Shown here: in pieces, positions 27,512-36,576 of the stretch
Layout of the letters: each line of letters opens with the position of its first letter
How positions within the stretch are numbered: the first letter of the stretch is position 1
Assembly: GCF_011074795.1 (NCBI RefSeq)
Contig: NZ_JAAMPF010000036.1
Location: forward strand, 1 to 64,000
From: Marinobacter salicampi
GTDB lineage: Bacteria > Pseudomonadota > Gammaproteobacteria > Pseudomonadales > Oleiphilaceae
Length of the DNA stretch: 64,000 bases
Direction of reading: 5' to 3'
Position numbers and translations under genes: made by a program
The notes under the pieces: generated by a model
The model's database searches: none
What the model was told of the DNA's origin: nothing
What the model saw: the letters and a program-made list of their open reading frames with translations, nothing else

Positions 27512-28192
27512 TCAGTGTTTAAGGGCATCAAGCAGGGCTTCTGCCGCGGGCTTTGACGAAGCCGGATTCTGGCCGGTAATCAGTTTGCCATCGACCACCA
27601 CATAGGGAGCCCAGTCATCACCACGGCTGTACTGGCCACCATTGTTCTTCAGCATATCCTCCACCAGAAAAGGCACCACATCGGTGAGCTGGACGGCCTC
27701 TTCCTCGGAGTTGGAGAAACCGGTCACTCTGCGGCCGTCGACAAGGGGTGCGCCCGAACCGTTGCGGGGATGTCTGAACACGGCCGGGGCGTGACAGACC
27801 GCGCCCACCACCAGGTCACGGTTAACGGCATCTTCAATCATCGCAATGGCGGCCGGGTCTTCCGCAAGGTCCCACAGGGGGCCATGGCCTCCGGGAAAGA
27901 AAATCGAGTCGTAGGCGTCGATGGGCACTTCCGTCAGTTTGCGAGTATTGGCCAGCTCCTCCTGGGCCTCACGGTCTTCGCTGAATCGGCGAGTGGTGTC
28001 GGTGAGCGCTTCCTCGACCTCACTGTTGGGGTCCACCGGCGGTTGGCCACCGGCTGGGGAGGCCAAGATAATGTCGGCACCGGCGTCCTTGAAAACGTAG
28101 TAAGGCGCGGTGAACTCTTCCAGCCAGAAGCCGGTTTTATGTCCGGTATCGCCCATCTCGGCATGTGACGTGAGTACCATTAGAATCTTCAT
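27512..28192 (-). CDS. DJ-1/PfpI-family protein (HchA/glyoxalase III-like)
   Basis: 226 residues. The DJ-1/PfpI nucleophile is visible as Cys133 followed by His134 in GAVCHAPAVF, with the conserved Glu region WLEEFTAPYY (24-33) and FFPGGHGPLWD (98-108). This layout matches the Hsp31-like branch that converts methylglyoxal to lactate without glutathione, or acts as a deglycase/chaperone. The substrate is not certain. It probably heads a two-gene operon with the quinone reductase. Confidence 0.9.
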   Translation of the reverse strand: MKILMVLTSHAEMGDTGHKTGFWLEEFTAPYYVFKDAGADIILASPAGGQPPVDPNSEVEEALTDTTRRFSEDREAQEELANTRKLTEVPIDAYDSIFFPGGHGPLWDLAEDPAAIAMIEDAVNRDLVVGAVCHAPAVFRHPRNGSGAPLVDGRRVTGFSNSEEEAVQLTDVVPFLVEDMLKNNGGQYSRGDDWAPYVVVDGKLITGQNPASSKPAAEALLDALKH

Positions 28193-28401
28193 GAAGCGCT
28201 CCTTACTCTGGCATTTGCCGTGGAATCAGGGCCGGGTATGGCCTGAGATCATTGACTTGATATGTTCTGTGCATCAGGTGTATCACTACTGACGCTCCAG
28301 GCCAACCGGTCTGAATAAACCCTGGCAGTTTGTCAGCTATAGGTTGTGCGGGCAGGCGGGCATTTCAAGGGCCCGGCGGATCCGTGGGATAGTCCGCCTT
28401 G

Positions 28402-29559
28402 CTAATCAGCGTGCCAAAGCAGGCCAAAGTCCATGGAGGGCATCACATCCAGGTCTTCGAGGGCGCGGATATTAAATTCAAGAAGACTGGTGTCGCGCCG
28501 GAACATGCCCATGTAGCGCTTGCCGGTAGGACCAATGATGGCCTGGGCTATATGGTCACCGAGCCGTTTGGGCCGTTGTGTAACCACAGCCACCTCATTG
28601 TTGGCCAGTCGGACCAGGGTGCCCGGGGGGAAGCTCGTGAGGGCTTTCAGTAGCGCCCTGTAGATCTCCGGGCGGGGGTTGTCACGGAAGGCTTCGTGAA
28701 TGGCCTGGCAGGCCTGGGTGACATTCAGCCGCTGACGATAGGCCCGACGGCTTATCATGGCGGTGTAACGTTCAGCCAGAGCCAGGATCCGTGCCTCAAC
28801 CAGTATGTCAGTGTCCTTCAGCCCGGCGGGATAGCCGGAACCATCATGCTCTTCGTGATGCTGCTCAATGATCCGGAGCAGCCTCGGGTTGGTCACCCCG
28901 GCTTCCTCGAGGGCCCTGATGCTGACCAGCGGATGCTTGCGGATCACCATGCGCTGATCCTCTGAAAGCCGCTTGCGGGAATTGTTCAGTTTGTCGAGAA
29001 AAGGCAGCAGGGCAAGGTTCGCGGTCAGGGCTGCACCCATCAAAACCAGGCGGTTTTTCTCGGCCAGTCTGAGCTCAACGGCAATGAAATGGCACAGAAT
29101 GGTATGAAAAAGCGTCTGCTCGTAAGCCGTGGGCTCCACTGAATACAGGTGAACCAGGGCCAGGCTGGCATCCGGCGCCTCAAGGCACATGCGGTCCAGA
29201 AGCCTGGCGAAGCCCGTGAGTCGCTGGCGGGCTGAGGCGTCTTTGTCTGAAACCGCGGCCAGTGTGATTTCCAGCGCCTCCAGCAGGCTGGGGTAGTCGG
29301 CAATCGGGTTACGGGCCCGGGTGTCCTCAATCACCTCTGCTTCTACCTTGAGATTGATCTTCCTCGGTGCGAACAGGCCACGCTCGAACAGCTGCTCAAG
29401 CTGCATGTCATTCTGGATCACATAGCCCTGGCGCAGCAGAACGTTGCCGTCTGCATCGTAGACGGTCCAGGGTAGAGGTTTGCCAACGATCAGGGCTCCG
29501 GGTGCGACACGAACATGCTTGGACACGCTTTGGACTCTTACTGGTTCTTGTGGGTACAT
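28402..29559 (-). CDS. Degenerate HD-GYP-domain protein
   Basis: 385 residues. The N-terminal part (about 1-65) contains GKPLPWTVYDADGNVLLRQG, often found before HD-GYP domains. The C-terminal domain keeps the GYP half: HHEEHDGSGYPAGL near residue 228 and a following ARILALAERYTAM. The metal-binding HD of the HDIGK motif is replaced: the helix reads GAALTANLALLPF. Catalytic c-di-GMP phosphodiesterase activity is therefore unlikely; it may bind the nucleotide or a protein. It is divergent from nothing close and sits alone between two gaps. Confidence 0.85.
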   Translation of the reverse strand: MYPQEPVRVQSVSKHVRVAPGALIVGKPLPWTVYDADGNVLLRQGYVIQNDMQLEQLFERGLFAPRKINLKVEAEVIEDTRARNPIADYPSLLEALEITLAAVSDKDASARQRLTGFARLLDRMCLEAPDASLALVHLYSVEPTAYEQTLFHTILCHFIAVELRLAEKNRLVLMGAALTANLALLPFLDKLNNSRKRLSEDQRMVIRKHPLVSIRALEEAGVTNPRLLRIIEQHHEEHDGSGYPAGLKDTDILVEARILALAERYTAMISRRAYRQRLNVTQACQAIHEAFRDNPRPEIYRALLKALTSFPPGTLVRLANNEVAVVTQRPKRLGDHIAQAIIGPTGKRYMGMFRRDTSLLEFNIRALEDLDVMPSMDFGLLWHAD

Positions 29560-29682
29560 CGACTACCGACCGGCTGAGCGACGGGTAACTGCGTGCAGGG
29601 AAGCCCCCTGCATAAGCGGCCTGCCTGTACCCGTAAAGATAGCCTAGTTCAGGCGCCAAGGCACGGAGCCGCAGGGGTCATT

Positions 29683-30132
29683 TCAGCCAACGGTTTCGCC
29701 CGCATGGCTGATCAGGACACCCGGTGCTCCGGCTTCCAGTAATGCTCTTGTTGAGTCCGGAATCACCTGCTTGTTCCCGGTGGAAGGGGCGATCAGGACA
29801 TAGGTTATGTCTGCATTGGCGACTTCCAGGTCAGTGCCGAACCTGACAAACCCGAGCTTGAGGCTGAACGAGCTGTTGCCGAGACGACCCGGCACGATGG
29901 TGGCGCAGAGAACGTCGTCAAACAGAGCCGGCGCCTTCCAGTTGATGGTCAGACTGACCACCTGAATGTCCATGTCCTGATTCAGAAGGTTGCGATAATC
30001 GCCGAACAGGGTGCGAATATACTCATTCACGGCGATATCCACGTATTCAGCGTAACGGGCATTGAAGACTACGGCCTGGGCGTCGCATTCGCCGTAGCGC
30101 ACCCGGAACCGGAACTCAAAAGGACGGGTCAT
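29683..30132 (-). CDS. Hot-dog acyl-CoA thioesterase (YbgC/FadM type)
   Basis: 149 residues with the 4HBT hot-dog pattern. FRVRYGECDAQAVVFNARYAEYVD (about 9-32) holds the catalytic Asp-containing motif (D in YGECDAQ). Such enzymes hydrolyse acyl-CoA thioesters in the cytoplasm. No neighbours suggest a dedicated pathway. The 274-base gap on its upstream side separates it from the divergent diguanylate cyclase. Confidence 0.88.
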   Translation of the reverse strand: MTRPFEFRFRVRYGECDAQAVVFNARYAEYVDIAVNEYIRTLFGDYRNLLNQDMDIQVVSLTINWKAPALFDDVLCATIVPGRLGNSSFSLKLGFVRFGTDLEVANADITYVLIAPSTGNKQVIPDSTRALLEAGAPGVLISHAGETVG

Positions 30133-30406
30133 GGTTTAGCACACCTGTTGTTTTTGAACGGTTGTTTGCCGGCCATGCCAGCCAGGGTGGCTTGATATGG
30201 AAGCATAATTCCGGCCCGGCTGTCATGGCCAGGATAAAATCCTGTTAAAAATGTGCCCGCTGTTGGTTTTATGACAACTTAGACTATCCTCTAATGATAA
30301 GCTGGCTATGCTCGAATTCTAACAATTTCGTAATCCGGATAACCCGGTTGAAAACCTGAGCGCTGAACGGCGGGACACGCCGGTCGCGCGAGGAAAAAGA
30401 CCTCTG

Positions 30407-31426
30407 ATGCTTTACCGTTTGCGCCACGATTTCCGCCTGTCGATCATCACCATGCTCGGTGTCTGTGCTATCGGCGGCATCACGCCCTTTGCGGTTTTCC
30501 GCTTCCTGGACGGCAATCTGCTGGCCGGCTTTGTGGACACAATAATACTGCTCGGTATCTGTACCGCCATGGCCTATGCGTGGATGACCGGCGACACCCG
30601 CCGCAGCGGGTTTGTGGCCGCCCTGATTGCCTGCGGCGGCGGTGTTGCGGTTGCCGCCGTGCTGGGCAATATTGGCCTGTTCTGGCTTTACCCGCCTTTT
30701 ATTACCAGTTTCTTTCTGACCAGTCCGCGGATAGCCGTGATTATCAACGGCGCGACCCTTGCGGTTCTGGTGGCCGGTAACATTGCCTTTGAGTCCACTG
30801 AGCACATGCTGTCTTTCGTCACCACAGCGCTGGTGGTCAGTGGTTGCGCCTATGTATTCGCCCTGCGCAATGAAAGCCAGCGGGCCCGGCTGGAGCACCT
30901 GGCGACCCTCGACCCCCTGACAGGCGTCAAGAACCGCCGCGCGCTGGAAGAAGAGCTGCAGGCCGCGGTGGCCTCCCAGGAGCGCAATGGGCTGCCGTTT
31001 GCCCTGGCGTTGCTGGATCTGGACCATTTCAAGCAAGTCAACGATGACCACGGCCATAGCGCCGGGGATGAGGTTCTGATTGACTGTGTTGAAGTGATTC
31101 AGCGCAATACCCGGCAGGCCGACCAGCTGTTCCGCTATGGTGGCGAGGAGTTCGTGCTGCTGTTGCCCGGGGTTGAGGATTTTGCCATGCGTTCGGTACT
31201 GCACAATCTGCACCAGGCATTGCGGCGGGAGCTGAGAAGCCCGACCAGTCCGGTTACAGCCTCGTTCGGTCTGGCCCTGTTACGGCCCGGAGAAACCGCG
31301 GACCAGTGGCTTGCCCGGGCCGATGATGCCCTCTACCGGGCCAAGGAAAATGGTCGGGACCAGGTCTGTATTGCCGGCGAGGGCACCCTCAAGGCCGAGA
31401 TTGCTGGCGTCGGGTTGATCGACTAG
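30407..31426 (+). CDS. Membrane diguanylate cyclase (GGDEF)
   Basis: 339 residues. About six membrane helices in the first 150 residues, with no periplasmic sensor domain of any size, are followed by a GGDEF domain (about 170-335). The active site is GGEEF (245-249), an accepted functional variant. An RQAD inhibitory motif lies at 236-239, five residues before it, and the metal/GTP region DLDHFKQVND is intact. It should make c-di-GMP and be product inhibited. Its end overlaps the convergent MATE gene by 4 bases. Confidence 0.93.
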   Translation: MLYRLRHDFRLSIITMLGVCAIGGITPFAVFRFLDGNLLAGFVDTIILLGICTAMAYAWMTGDTRRSGFVAALIACGGGVAVAAVLGNIGLFWLYPPFITSFFLTSPRIAVIINGATLAVLVAGNIAFESTEHMLSFVTTALVVSGCAYVFALRNESQRARLEHLATLDPLTGVKNRRALEEELQAAVASQERNGLPFALALLDLDHFKQVNDDHGHSAGDEVLIDCVEVIQRNTRQADQLFRYGGEEFVLLLPGVEDFAMRSVLHNLHQALRRELRSPTSPVTASFGLALLRPGETADQWLARADDALYRAKENGRDQVCIAGEGTLKAEIAGVGLID

Positions 31427-32835
31427 CCTTTGGTCGGGAGGTTTTGGGCGCCCTGAGCCGGGCTGAACAGAAACAGACGCGCACCCAGCAGAACACTGGC
31501 CGAGACCAGCCCGCTTGTCAGTCCTACCCAGAACCCGGCTGCCCCCATGGCTGGCAGCAGATAATCCGTAAAAGTCAGCAAGTACCCCAGGGGCATCCCC
31601 AGCACCCAGAACGAAAACAGCATGATCATCATGGGAATCCGGGTGTCCTTGTAGCCTCGCAAGGCGCTGATGCAGGTTACCTGAATCACATCCGCAATCT
31701 GGAAAATCGCCGCATACACGAGTAGGGATATAGTGACCGCCTGAACCGCGGGATCGCTGGTGTAGAGCCGGGCAATTGCATCGGAGAACACGTACAGAGC
31801 AGTGGCGAATACCAGCGCCACCGCCGCCGCCAGAACCAGTGAGCTGCGGGAAAGCAGGCTGGCCGATGCTGGCGCATCGGCGCCAATGAGGAAGCTGACC
31901 CGCAACGTGAGGGCCATGCCCAGGCTCAGGGGCACCATGAAAAGCAGGGAGACCACATTGAGGGCGATCTGGTGGCCGGCAACCACGACCGGTCCCAGGG
32001 GCGCCAGAAACAGGGCGATCACACTGAACATACTGGCTTCCACGAAGATCGTGAAGCCGATGGGCACCCCAAGACGCAGGATGTACCTAATGCTATCCAG
32101 GTCCGGGCGGACCCATTCAGCCAGCAGGTGGAAACTCTGGTACGCCCGGCTTCTGTTCAGATAGACCAGCAGCGCTATAGCTGCGGCGCCGTTTGAGAGC
32201 GACGTGGCCCAGCCACAGCCCACGCCCCCCATGGCCGGCAAACCCAGTTTCCCATAGATGAAGATATAGTTCAGAGGCAGGTTCAGCAGTGTGCTGAGGA
32301 CCGAAAAGGCCATGATCACCTTGGTATGGCCCAGCCCGTCAGTGAGACCCCGCAACGCCGCCATCAGCAGTAATGCCGGTACGCCCCAGGCGAAGGCATT
32401 GAGGTAGCCCTGGGTAATGCCTGCGGTCTGGCTGTCCAGCCGGAGGATGTCCAGCACTGGCCGGACATGGGTCAGCAGCAAAATCATGATCACGGCCGCC
32501 GCCAGCGCGATATAGAGCCCTTGCCATACCGTCGGCATGATCAGGTGGAACTCGCGCCCTCCCCGGTAACCGGAAATAATCGGCTGCAAGGCGCCCAGCA
32601 TGCCCATGAACAGCAGGAAGAGGGGCATCCATAGGCTGCTGCCGATGCCCACCGCGGCCAGATCCTCGGCGCTTGCATGGCCGGCCATCACGGTATCGAT
32701 CACCCCATTGGCCATCTGCGCGAGCTGGGCGATCAGAATGGGGCCCCCCAGCAGGGCCAGGGTCCGCCACTCGGAAAGCGTCCGTATGAGCAGGGGCTGC
32801 TCGGGCTCAGGGATGGGTTGCCGGATTTCGTCCAC
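31423..32835 (-). CDS. MATE-family multidrug/sodium antiporter
   Basis: About 470 residues with twelve helices in two bundles, of the NorM-like MATE family, seen in LALLGGPILIAQLAQMANGVIDTVMAGHAS. It exports cationic compounds in exchange for Na+ or H+. The start is uncertain: GTG 32835 places the family N-terminus correctly and lies below a TATACT -10-like element (about 32868-32873). ATG 32946 would add a basic leader and sit directly on the other promoter signals of this gap. The 5' region overlaps regulatory DNA of the nap operon. Confidence 0.88.
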   Translation of the reverse strand: MDEIRQPIPEPEQPLLIRTLSEWRTLALLGGPILIAQLAQMANGVIDTVMAGHASAEDLAAVGIGSSLWMPLFLLFMGMLGALQPIISGYRGGREFHLIMPTVWQGLYIALAAAVIMILLLTHVRPVLDILRLDSQTAGITQGYLNAFAWGVPALLLMAALRGLTDGLGHTKVIMAFSVLSTLLNLPLNYIFIYGKLGLPAMGGVGCGWATSLSNGAAAIALLVYLNRSRAYQSFHLLAEWVRPDLDSIRYILRLGVPIGFTIFVEASMFSVIALFLAPLGPVVVAGHQIALNVVSLLFMVPLSLGMALTLRVSFLIGADAPASASLLSRSSLVLAAAVALVFATALYVFSDAIARLYTSDPAVQAVTISLLVYAAIFQIADVIQVTCISALRGYKDTRIPMMIMLFSFWVLGMPLGYLLTFTDYLLPAMGAAGFWVGLTSGLVSASVLLGARLFLFSPAQGAQNLPTKG

Positions 32836-32949
32836 AGGAACAGTCAGCCAGTTTGCATGGGCCCGAGAGTATACCGGAAGCCGCGCAGTGTTATGAATGC
32901 CTCGGGCCTGGCACCGGGTCCCTGTGCCTGGGGGGCACTTGGCCATTAC

Positions 32950-32963
32950 GTGATTTATATCAA
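32950..32963. promoter_or_regulatory. FNR/ANR-type box upstream of napE
   Basis: GTGATTTATATCAA matches the FNR consensus TTGATNNNNATCAA at 9 of 10 fixed positions. Its centre is 32956.5. A -10-like TAGGGT at 32986-32991 predicts a transcript start near 32998, placing the box at -41.5, the class II FNR position. It fits anaerobic activation of nap. Confidence 0.75.
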
Positions 32964-32985
32964 TTGACTCAATTTTTCTGGCTGC

Positions 32986-32991
32986 TAGGGT
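32986..32991 (+). promoter_or_regulatory. -10-like element of the nap promoter
   Basis: TAGGGT, a weak -10, sits 16 bases after TTGACT (32964-32969) and is positioned so that the FNR box would lie at -41.5. Weak -10 elements are usual for activator-dependent promoters. Confidence 0.5.
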
Positions 32992-33020
32992 TTCGGTAAG
33001 AAGTGACCAAAGGTGAGCTT

Positions 33021-33209
33021 ATGGATGACCCTCAAGATGTCCCTATGGAAAGGGACTCGCAGATGTCCCGTAAAAAGGACGAGCGCAGACTGTTCATTTT
33101 CCTGATCGTTTTCCTTTTTCCCATGCTCGCGGTGGCGGTGGTAGGGGGCTATGGCTTTGCCGTCTGGATCTCGCAGATGTTTCTCGGCCCTCCGGGACCT
33201 CCGGGCTGA
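33021..33209 (+). CDS. napE: Periplasmic nitrate reductase small membrane protein NapE
   Basis: 62 residues from ATG 33021 (AGGTGAG ribosome site); a GTG at 33003 in frame is less likely. A charged cytoplasmic N-terminus (RKKDERR) is followed by a single membrane helix at about 29-52, as in NapE. The role of NapE is poorly known; it is found at the head of nap operons. The next gene, napF, starts 9 bases later. Confidence 0.88.
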   Translation: MDDPQDVPMERDSQMSRKKDERRLFIFLIVFLFPMLAVAVVGGYGFAVWISQMFLGPPGPPG

Positions 33210-33218
33210 GGTGGGGCA

Positions 33219-33704
33219 ATGTCACTGAATACATCCCGGCGATCGCTTCTCCGAGGTCGCCCCGGCCCGAACCCCAGCCGACGACCGCCCTGGACCGGGC
33301 TTGACTTTACCGACCAGTGCACCCGCTGTGGCGACTGTGTCAGCGCATGCCCCGAGCAGGTACTGTTCAAGGGTGACGGAGGCTTTCCGGAAATCCGGTT
33401 CGGCGAAGGCGAGTGCACTTTCTGCCAGGCCTGTGCCGATGTCTGCGAAGCACCGGTCTTCGACCTCACCCGCAAGGCCTTCCCCTGGCATGCAACGCCT
33501 GTGCAGCCGTGCCTGGCCCTGAACAATATTCATTGCCAGAGTTGTCAGGACGCCTGCGACGCTGCGGCGGTGAAATTCAGGCCGGCCCTCGGCCATGTGC
33601 CCCGGCCCGAGGTTGATCCAGACCTGTGCACCGGTTGTGGCGCCTGTGTTTCCGTGTGCCCTGTGGACGGACTTGGCCTGGAGGATGCCAGTGTCCAAGT
33701 CTGA
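33219..33704 (+). CDS. napF: Ferredoxin-type protein NapF
   Basis: 161 residues with four Cys clusters typical of NapF: CTRCGDCVSACP, CTFCQACADVC, an intermediate CLALNNIHCQSCQDAC, and CTGCGACVSVCP near the C-terminus, enough for three or four [4Fe-4S] clusters. NapF is cytoplasmic and helps load or repair iron-sulfur centres of NapA before export. No Tat or Sec signal. The stop lies 20 bases into napD. Confidence 0.95.
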   Translation: MSLNTSRRSLLRGRPGPNPSRRPPWTGLDFTDQCTRCGDCVSACPEQVLFKGDGGFPEIRFGEGECTFCQACADVCEAPVFDLTRKAFPWHATPVQPCLALNNIHCQSCQDACDAAAVKFRPALGHVPRPEVDPDLCTGCGACVSVCPVDGLGLEDASVQV

Positions 33705-33975
33705 TCAATGCCATATCGCCAGTTTCATCGTTCATGTCCATCCCGACCAGAGCGGGCCTCTATTAGCGCTGCTTGAAGCGGAACCGGCCCTTGAGGTCCA
33801 CGGCGCCAGTCCGGAAGGCAAGCTGGTGGTTGTCATGGAAAGCTCGGACCAGCAGGGCGTTGCCGACACCATAGACCGGATCAGCCAGCAGACCGGTGTT
33901 CTTAACTGCGTATTGGTCTACCACGAAGTGATGACCGGGGCTGAAGGTGACCAGGAATTGATCGGGACCGGGTAA
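33685..33975 (+). CDS. napD: NapA-specific chaperone NapD
   Basis: 96 residues from ATG 33685, overlapping napF by 20 bases; the open frame begins earlier but only as shadow sequence. HIASFIVHVHP at the N-terminus and LVVVMES are NapD-like. NapD binds the NapA Tat signal and delays export until the cofactor is in place. An 84-base gap with a small tandem repeat separates it from napA. Confidence 0.93.
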   Translation: MPVSKSDQCHIASFIVHVHPDQSGPLLALLEAEPALEVHGASPEGKLVVVMESSDQQGVADTIDRISQQTGVLNCVLVYHEVMTGAEGDQELIGTG

Positions 33976-34007
33976 ACCGTCCGCTTACTGCAAGGCCATA
34001 GAAGGTG

Positions 34008-34036
34008 GATCAGGGAAAGAGTGATCAGGGAAAGAG
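34008..34036. repeat. Short tandem repeat in the napD-napA gap
   Basis: GATCAGGGAAAGAG occurs twice (34008-34021 and 34023-34036), separated by one T. The second copy ends 23 bases before napA. It looks like a local slip duplication; purine-rich sequence close to the start could affect ribosome binding. Confidence 0.8.
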
Positions 34037-34059
34037 GAACAAAAACTAAGGACCCAGCC

Positions 34060-36564
34060 ATGAAAATGACCCGTCGAGAATTTGCCAAGGCCAATGCAGC
34101 GGTGGTCGCAGCGTCGGCAGCCGGGCTGTCGTTGCCTGCAGCAGCGTCGAATCTGGTGACCAACGAGGAACTGACCCGCCTGAAATGGAGCAAGGCGCCG
34201 TGCCGGTTCTGTGGCACCGGATGCAGTGTGATGGTGGCGACCCGGGACAACCAGATCGTGGCCACCCACGGTGATACCCAGTCTGAGGTCAACCGGGGGC
34301 TCAACTGCGTCAAGGGCTATTTCCTGTCCAAGATTCTCTACGGCAGGGACCGGCTGACCCGGCCCCTGCTGCGCATGCGCGATGGCCAGTACCACAAGGA
34401 AGGGGATTTCGAGCCGGTCAGCTGGGACCAGGCCCTCGACCTCATGGCCGAAAAATTCACCACGGCCATTCGTGAACATGGCCCTGAAAGTGTCGGTATG
34501 TTCGGCTCCGGCCAGTGGACCATCTGGGAAGGTTACGCTGCCAGCAAGCTGTTCAAGGCCGGTTTCCGGAGCAATAACATAGACCCCAATGCCCGTCACT
34601 GCATGGCTTCGGCGGTGGGCGGTTTCATGCGTTCGTTTGGCTCCGATGAGCCCATGGGCGTCTATAACGACATTGAGCATGCGGATGCGTTTGTGCTCTG
34701 GGGCTCGAACATGGCCGAGATGCATCCGATTCTCTGGACCCGCGTCACTGACCGGCGGCTGTCGAATCCCGATACGAAAGTGGCGGTGCTGTCCACCTTT
34801 ACCCACCGGAGTTTCGACCTGGCCGATCTGGGCATGGTCATGACTCCCAACGCGGACATACCGATACTCAACTACATCGCCAACCACATCATCGAATCGG
34901 GGTCGGTGAACCGGGAGTTCGTCGACAGGCACACCAGCTTCGCCCGTGGCGTCACCGATATCGGCTACGGTCTTCGCCCGGAAGATCCCCGTGAGGCGGA
35001 GGCCGCCAATGCTGATAATCCGAACGAATGGTCGGACATGTCCTTTGAAGAATTTGCGGAGTATGTCAAGCCCTACACTCTCGAGCGGGCGGCTGAAGCA
35101 TCGGGCGTGCCGCAGGATCGGCTGAAGCGCCTGGCGGAACTTTACGCCGATCCGGACAAGCGTGTGATGACCTTCTGGACCATGGGGGTGAACCAGCATA
35201 CCCGGGGCGTCTGGATCAATAACCTGATCTATAACCTGCATTTGCTCACCGGCAAGATCTCCACTCCCGGCAATAGCCCCTTCTCCCTGACTGGCCAGCC
35301 ATCTGCCTGTGGCACTGCGCGGGAAGTCGGCACTTTTGCCCATAGGCTGCCAGCGGACATGGTGGTCACCAATGCTGAACATCGTGCCAAGGCGGAAAAA
35401 ATCTGGAAGCTGCCGGAAGGCACTATCCCCGAAAAAGTCGGCTTCCACGCGGTTTTGCAGAGCCGAAAGCTCAAGGATGGGGTGCTCAAGGTTTACTGGA
35501 CCCAGGTGACCAACAATATTCAGGCCGGCCCCAACACCATGCAGGAAACCTTGCCTGGCTGGCGCAACCCGGACAACTTCATCATTGTCTCCGATATCTA
35601 CCCGACGGTGTCCGCCCAGGCGGCGGACCTGATTTTGCCGTCTGCAGGCTGGGTAGAGAAGGAGGGCGCGTTTGGCAATGCCGAGCGCCGGACCCAGTTC
35701 TGGCACCAGTTGGTGGACGCGCCCGGTGAGTCCCGGTCTGACCTCTGGCAGACCATGGCCCTGGCCCAGAGAATCCGAGTAGCCGATGTCTGGCCTGAGG
35801 AGATGCTGGAAAAGGCACCGGAATTCCGGGACAAGACCCTGTTCGATATTCTCTACAAGAACGGCAATGTCGACCAGTTCGGGCTGGAGGAAATTCATCC
35901 CGACTACGCCAATGCCGACGCCCGGGCCCTCGGGTTCTATGTGCAGAAGGGGCTGTTCGAGGAGTACCGGCAGTTTGGCAAGGGCAAGGGCAAGGACCTG
36001 GCCCCGTTCGACACCTACCACGAGACCAGGGGGCTGCGCTGGCCGGTGGTTGACGGAGAAGAGACCCTCTGGCGCTACCGGGAAGGCTCCGACCCCTACG
36101 TCGAGGAAGGTGCCGGCTTCCAGTTCTATGGCAATCCAGACAACCGTGCGCGCATCTTTGCCCTGCCTGATGAAGGGCCGGCTGAGGCACCGGATGAAGA
36201 GTATCCGTTCTGGCTCAGCACCGGGCGGGTACTGGAACACTGGCACACAGGTTCCATGACCCGCCGGGTGCCAGAACTTCATAAGGCGGTGCCCGACGCC
36301 CTGCTCTACATGAACATGGAGGACGCCCGGGAGCAGGGCTGGCGCCGGGGGAGTGAGGTCAGGATCATCAGCCGTAGGGGCGAAGTCCGGGCGCGGGTTG
36401 AGACCCGGGGTCGGGTGAGCATGCCACGGGGGGTCGTCTATGTGCCTTTCTTTGATGCCAGTTGCCTTATCAACAAGGTCACTCTTGACGCGACCGATCC
36501 TATCTCCAAACAGACGGATTTCAAGAAGTGTGCTGTTCGTCTTGAGCTGGTCAACCTGGCATAA
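34060..36564 (+). CDS. napA: Periplasmic nitrate reductase catalytic subunit
   Basis: 834 residues, the usual NapA length, from ATG 34060. A Tat signal with TRREFAK (4-10) leads to cleavage near AAAS. The [4Fe-4S] ligands are Cys48, Cys51, Cys55 (CRFCGTGC) and Cys83 (GLNCVKG). The molybdenum-ligating Cys is Cys181 in NARHCMASA. The C-terminal molybdopterin-binding domain has FWLSTGRVLEHWHTGSMTRR. It reduces nitrate to nitrite in the periplasm with electrons from NapC via NapB. Codon use and GC match the flanks. The very long antisense open frame is a shadow. Confidence 0.97.
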   Translation: MKMTRREFAKANAAVVAASAAGLSLPAAASNLVTNEELTRLKWSKAPCRFCGTGCSVMVATRDNQIVATHGDTQSEVNRGLNCVKGYFLSKILYGRDRLTRPLLRMRDGQYHKEGDFEPVSWDQALDLMAEKFTTAIREHGPESVGMFGSGQWTIWEGYAASKLFKAGFRSNNIDPNARHCMASAVGGFMRSFGSDEPMGVYNDIEHADAFVLWGSNMAEMHPILWTRVTDRRLSNPDTKVAVLSTFTHRSFDLADLGMVMTPNADIPILNYIANHIIESGSVNREFVDRHTSFARGVTDIGYGLRPEDPREAEAANADNPNEWSDMSFEEFAEYVKPYTLERAAEASGVPQDRLKRLAELYADPDKRVMTFWTMGVNQHTRGVWINNLIYNLHLLTGKISTPGNSPFSLTGQPSACGTAREVGTFAHRLPADMVVTNAEHRAKAEKIWKLPEGTIPEKVGFHAVLQSRKLKDGVLKVYWTQVTNNIQAGPNTMQETLPGWRNPDNFIIVSDIYPTVSAQAADLILPSAGWVEKEGAFGNAERRTQFWHQLVDAPGESRSDLWQTMALAQRIRVADVWPEEMLEKAPEFRDKTLFDILYKNGNVDQFGLEEIHPDYANADARALGFYVQKGLFEEYRQFGKGKGKDLAPFDTYHETRGLRWPVVDGEETLWRYREGSDPYVEEGAGFQFYGNPDNRARIFALPDEGPAEAPDEEYPFWLSTGRVLEHWHTGSMTRRVPELHKAVPDALLYMNMEDAREQGWRRGSEVRIISRRGEVRARVETRGRVSMPRGVVYVPFFDASCLINKVTLDATDPISKQTDFKKCAVRLELVNLA

Positions 36565-36576
36565 GGACCCATAGCC

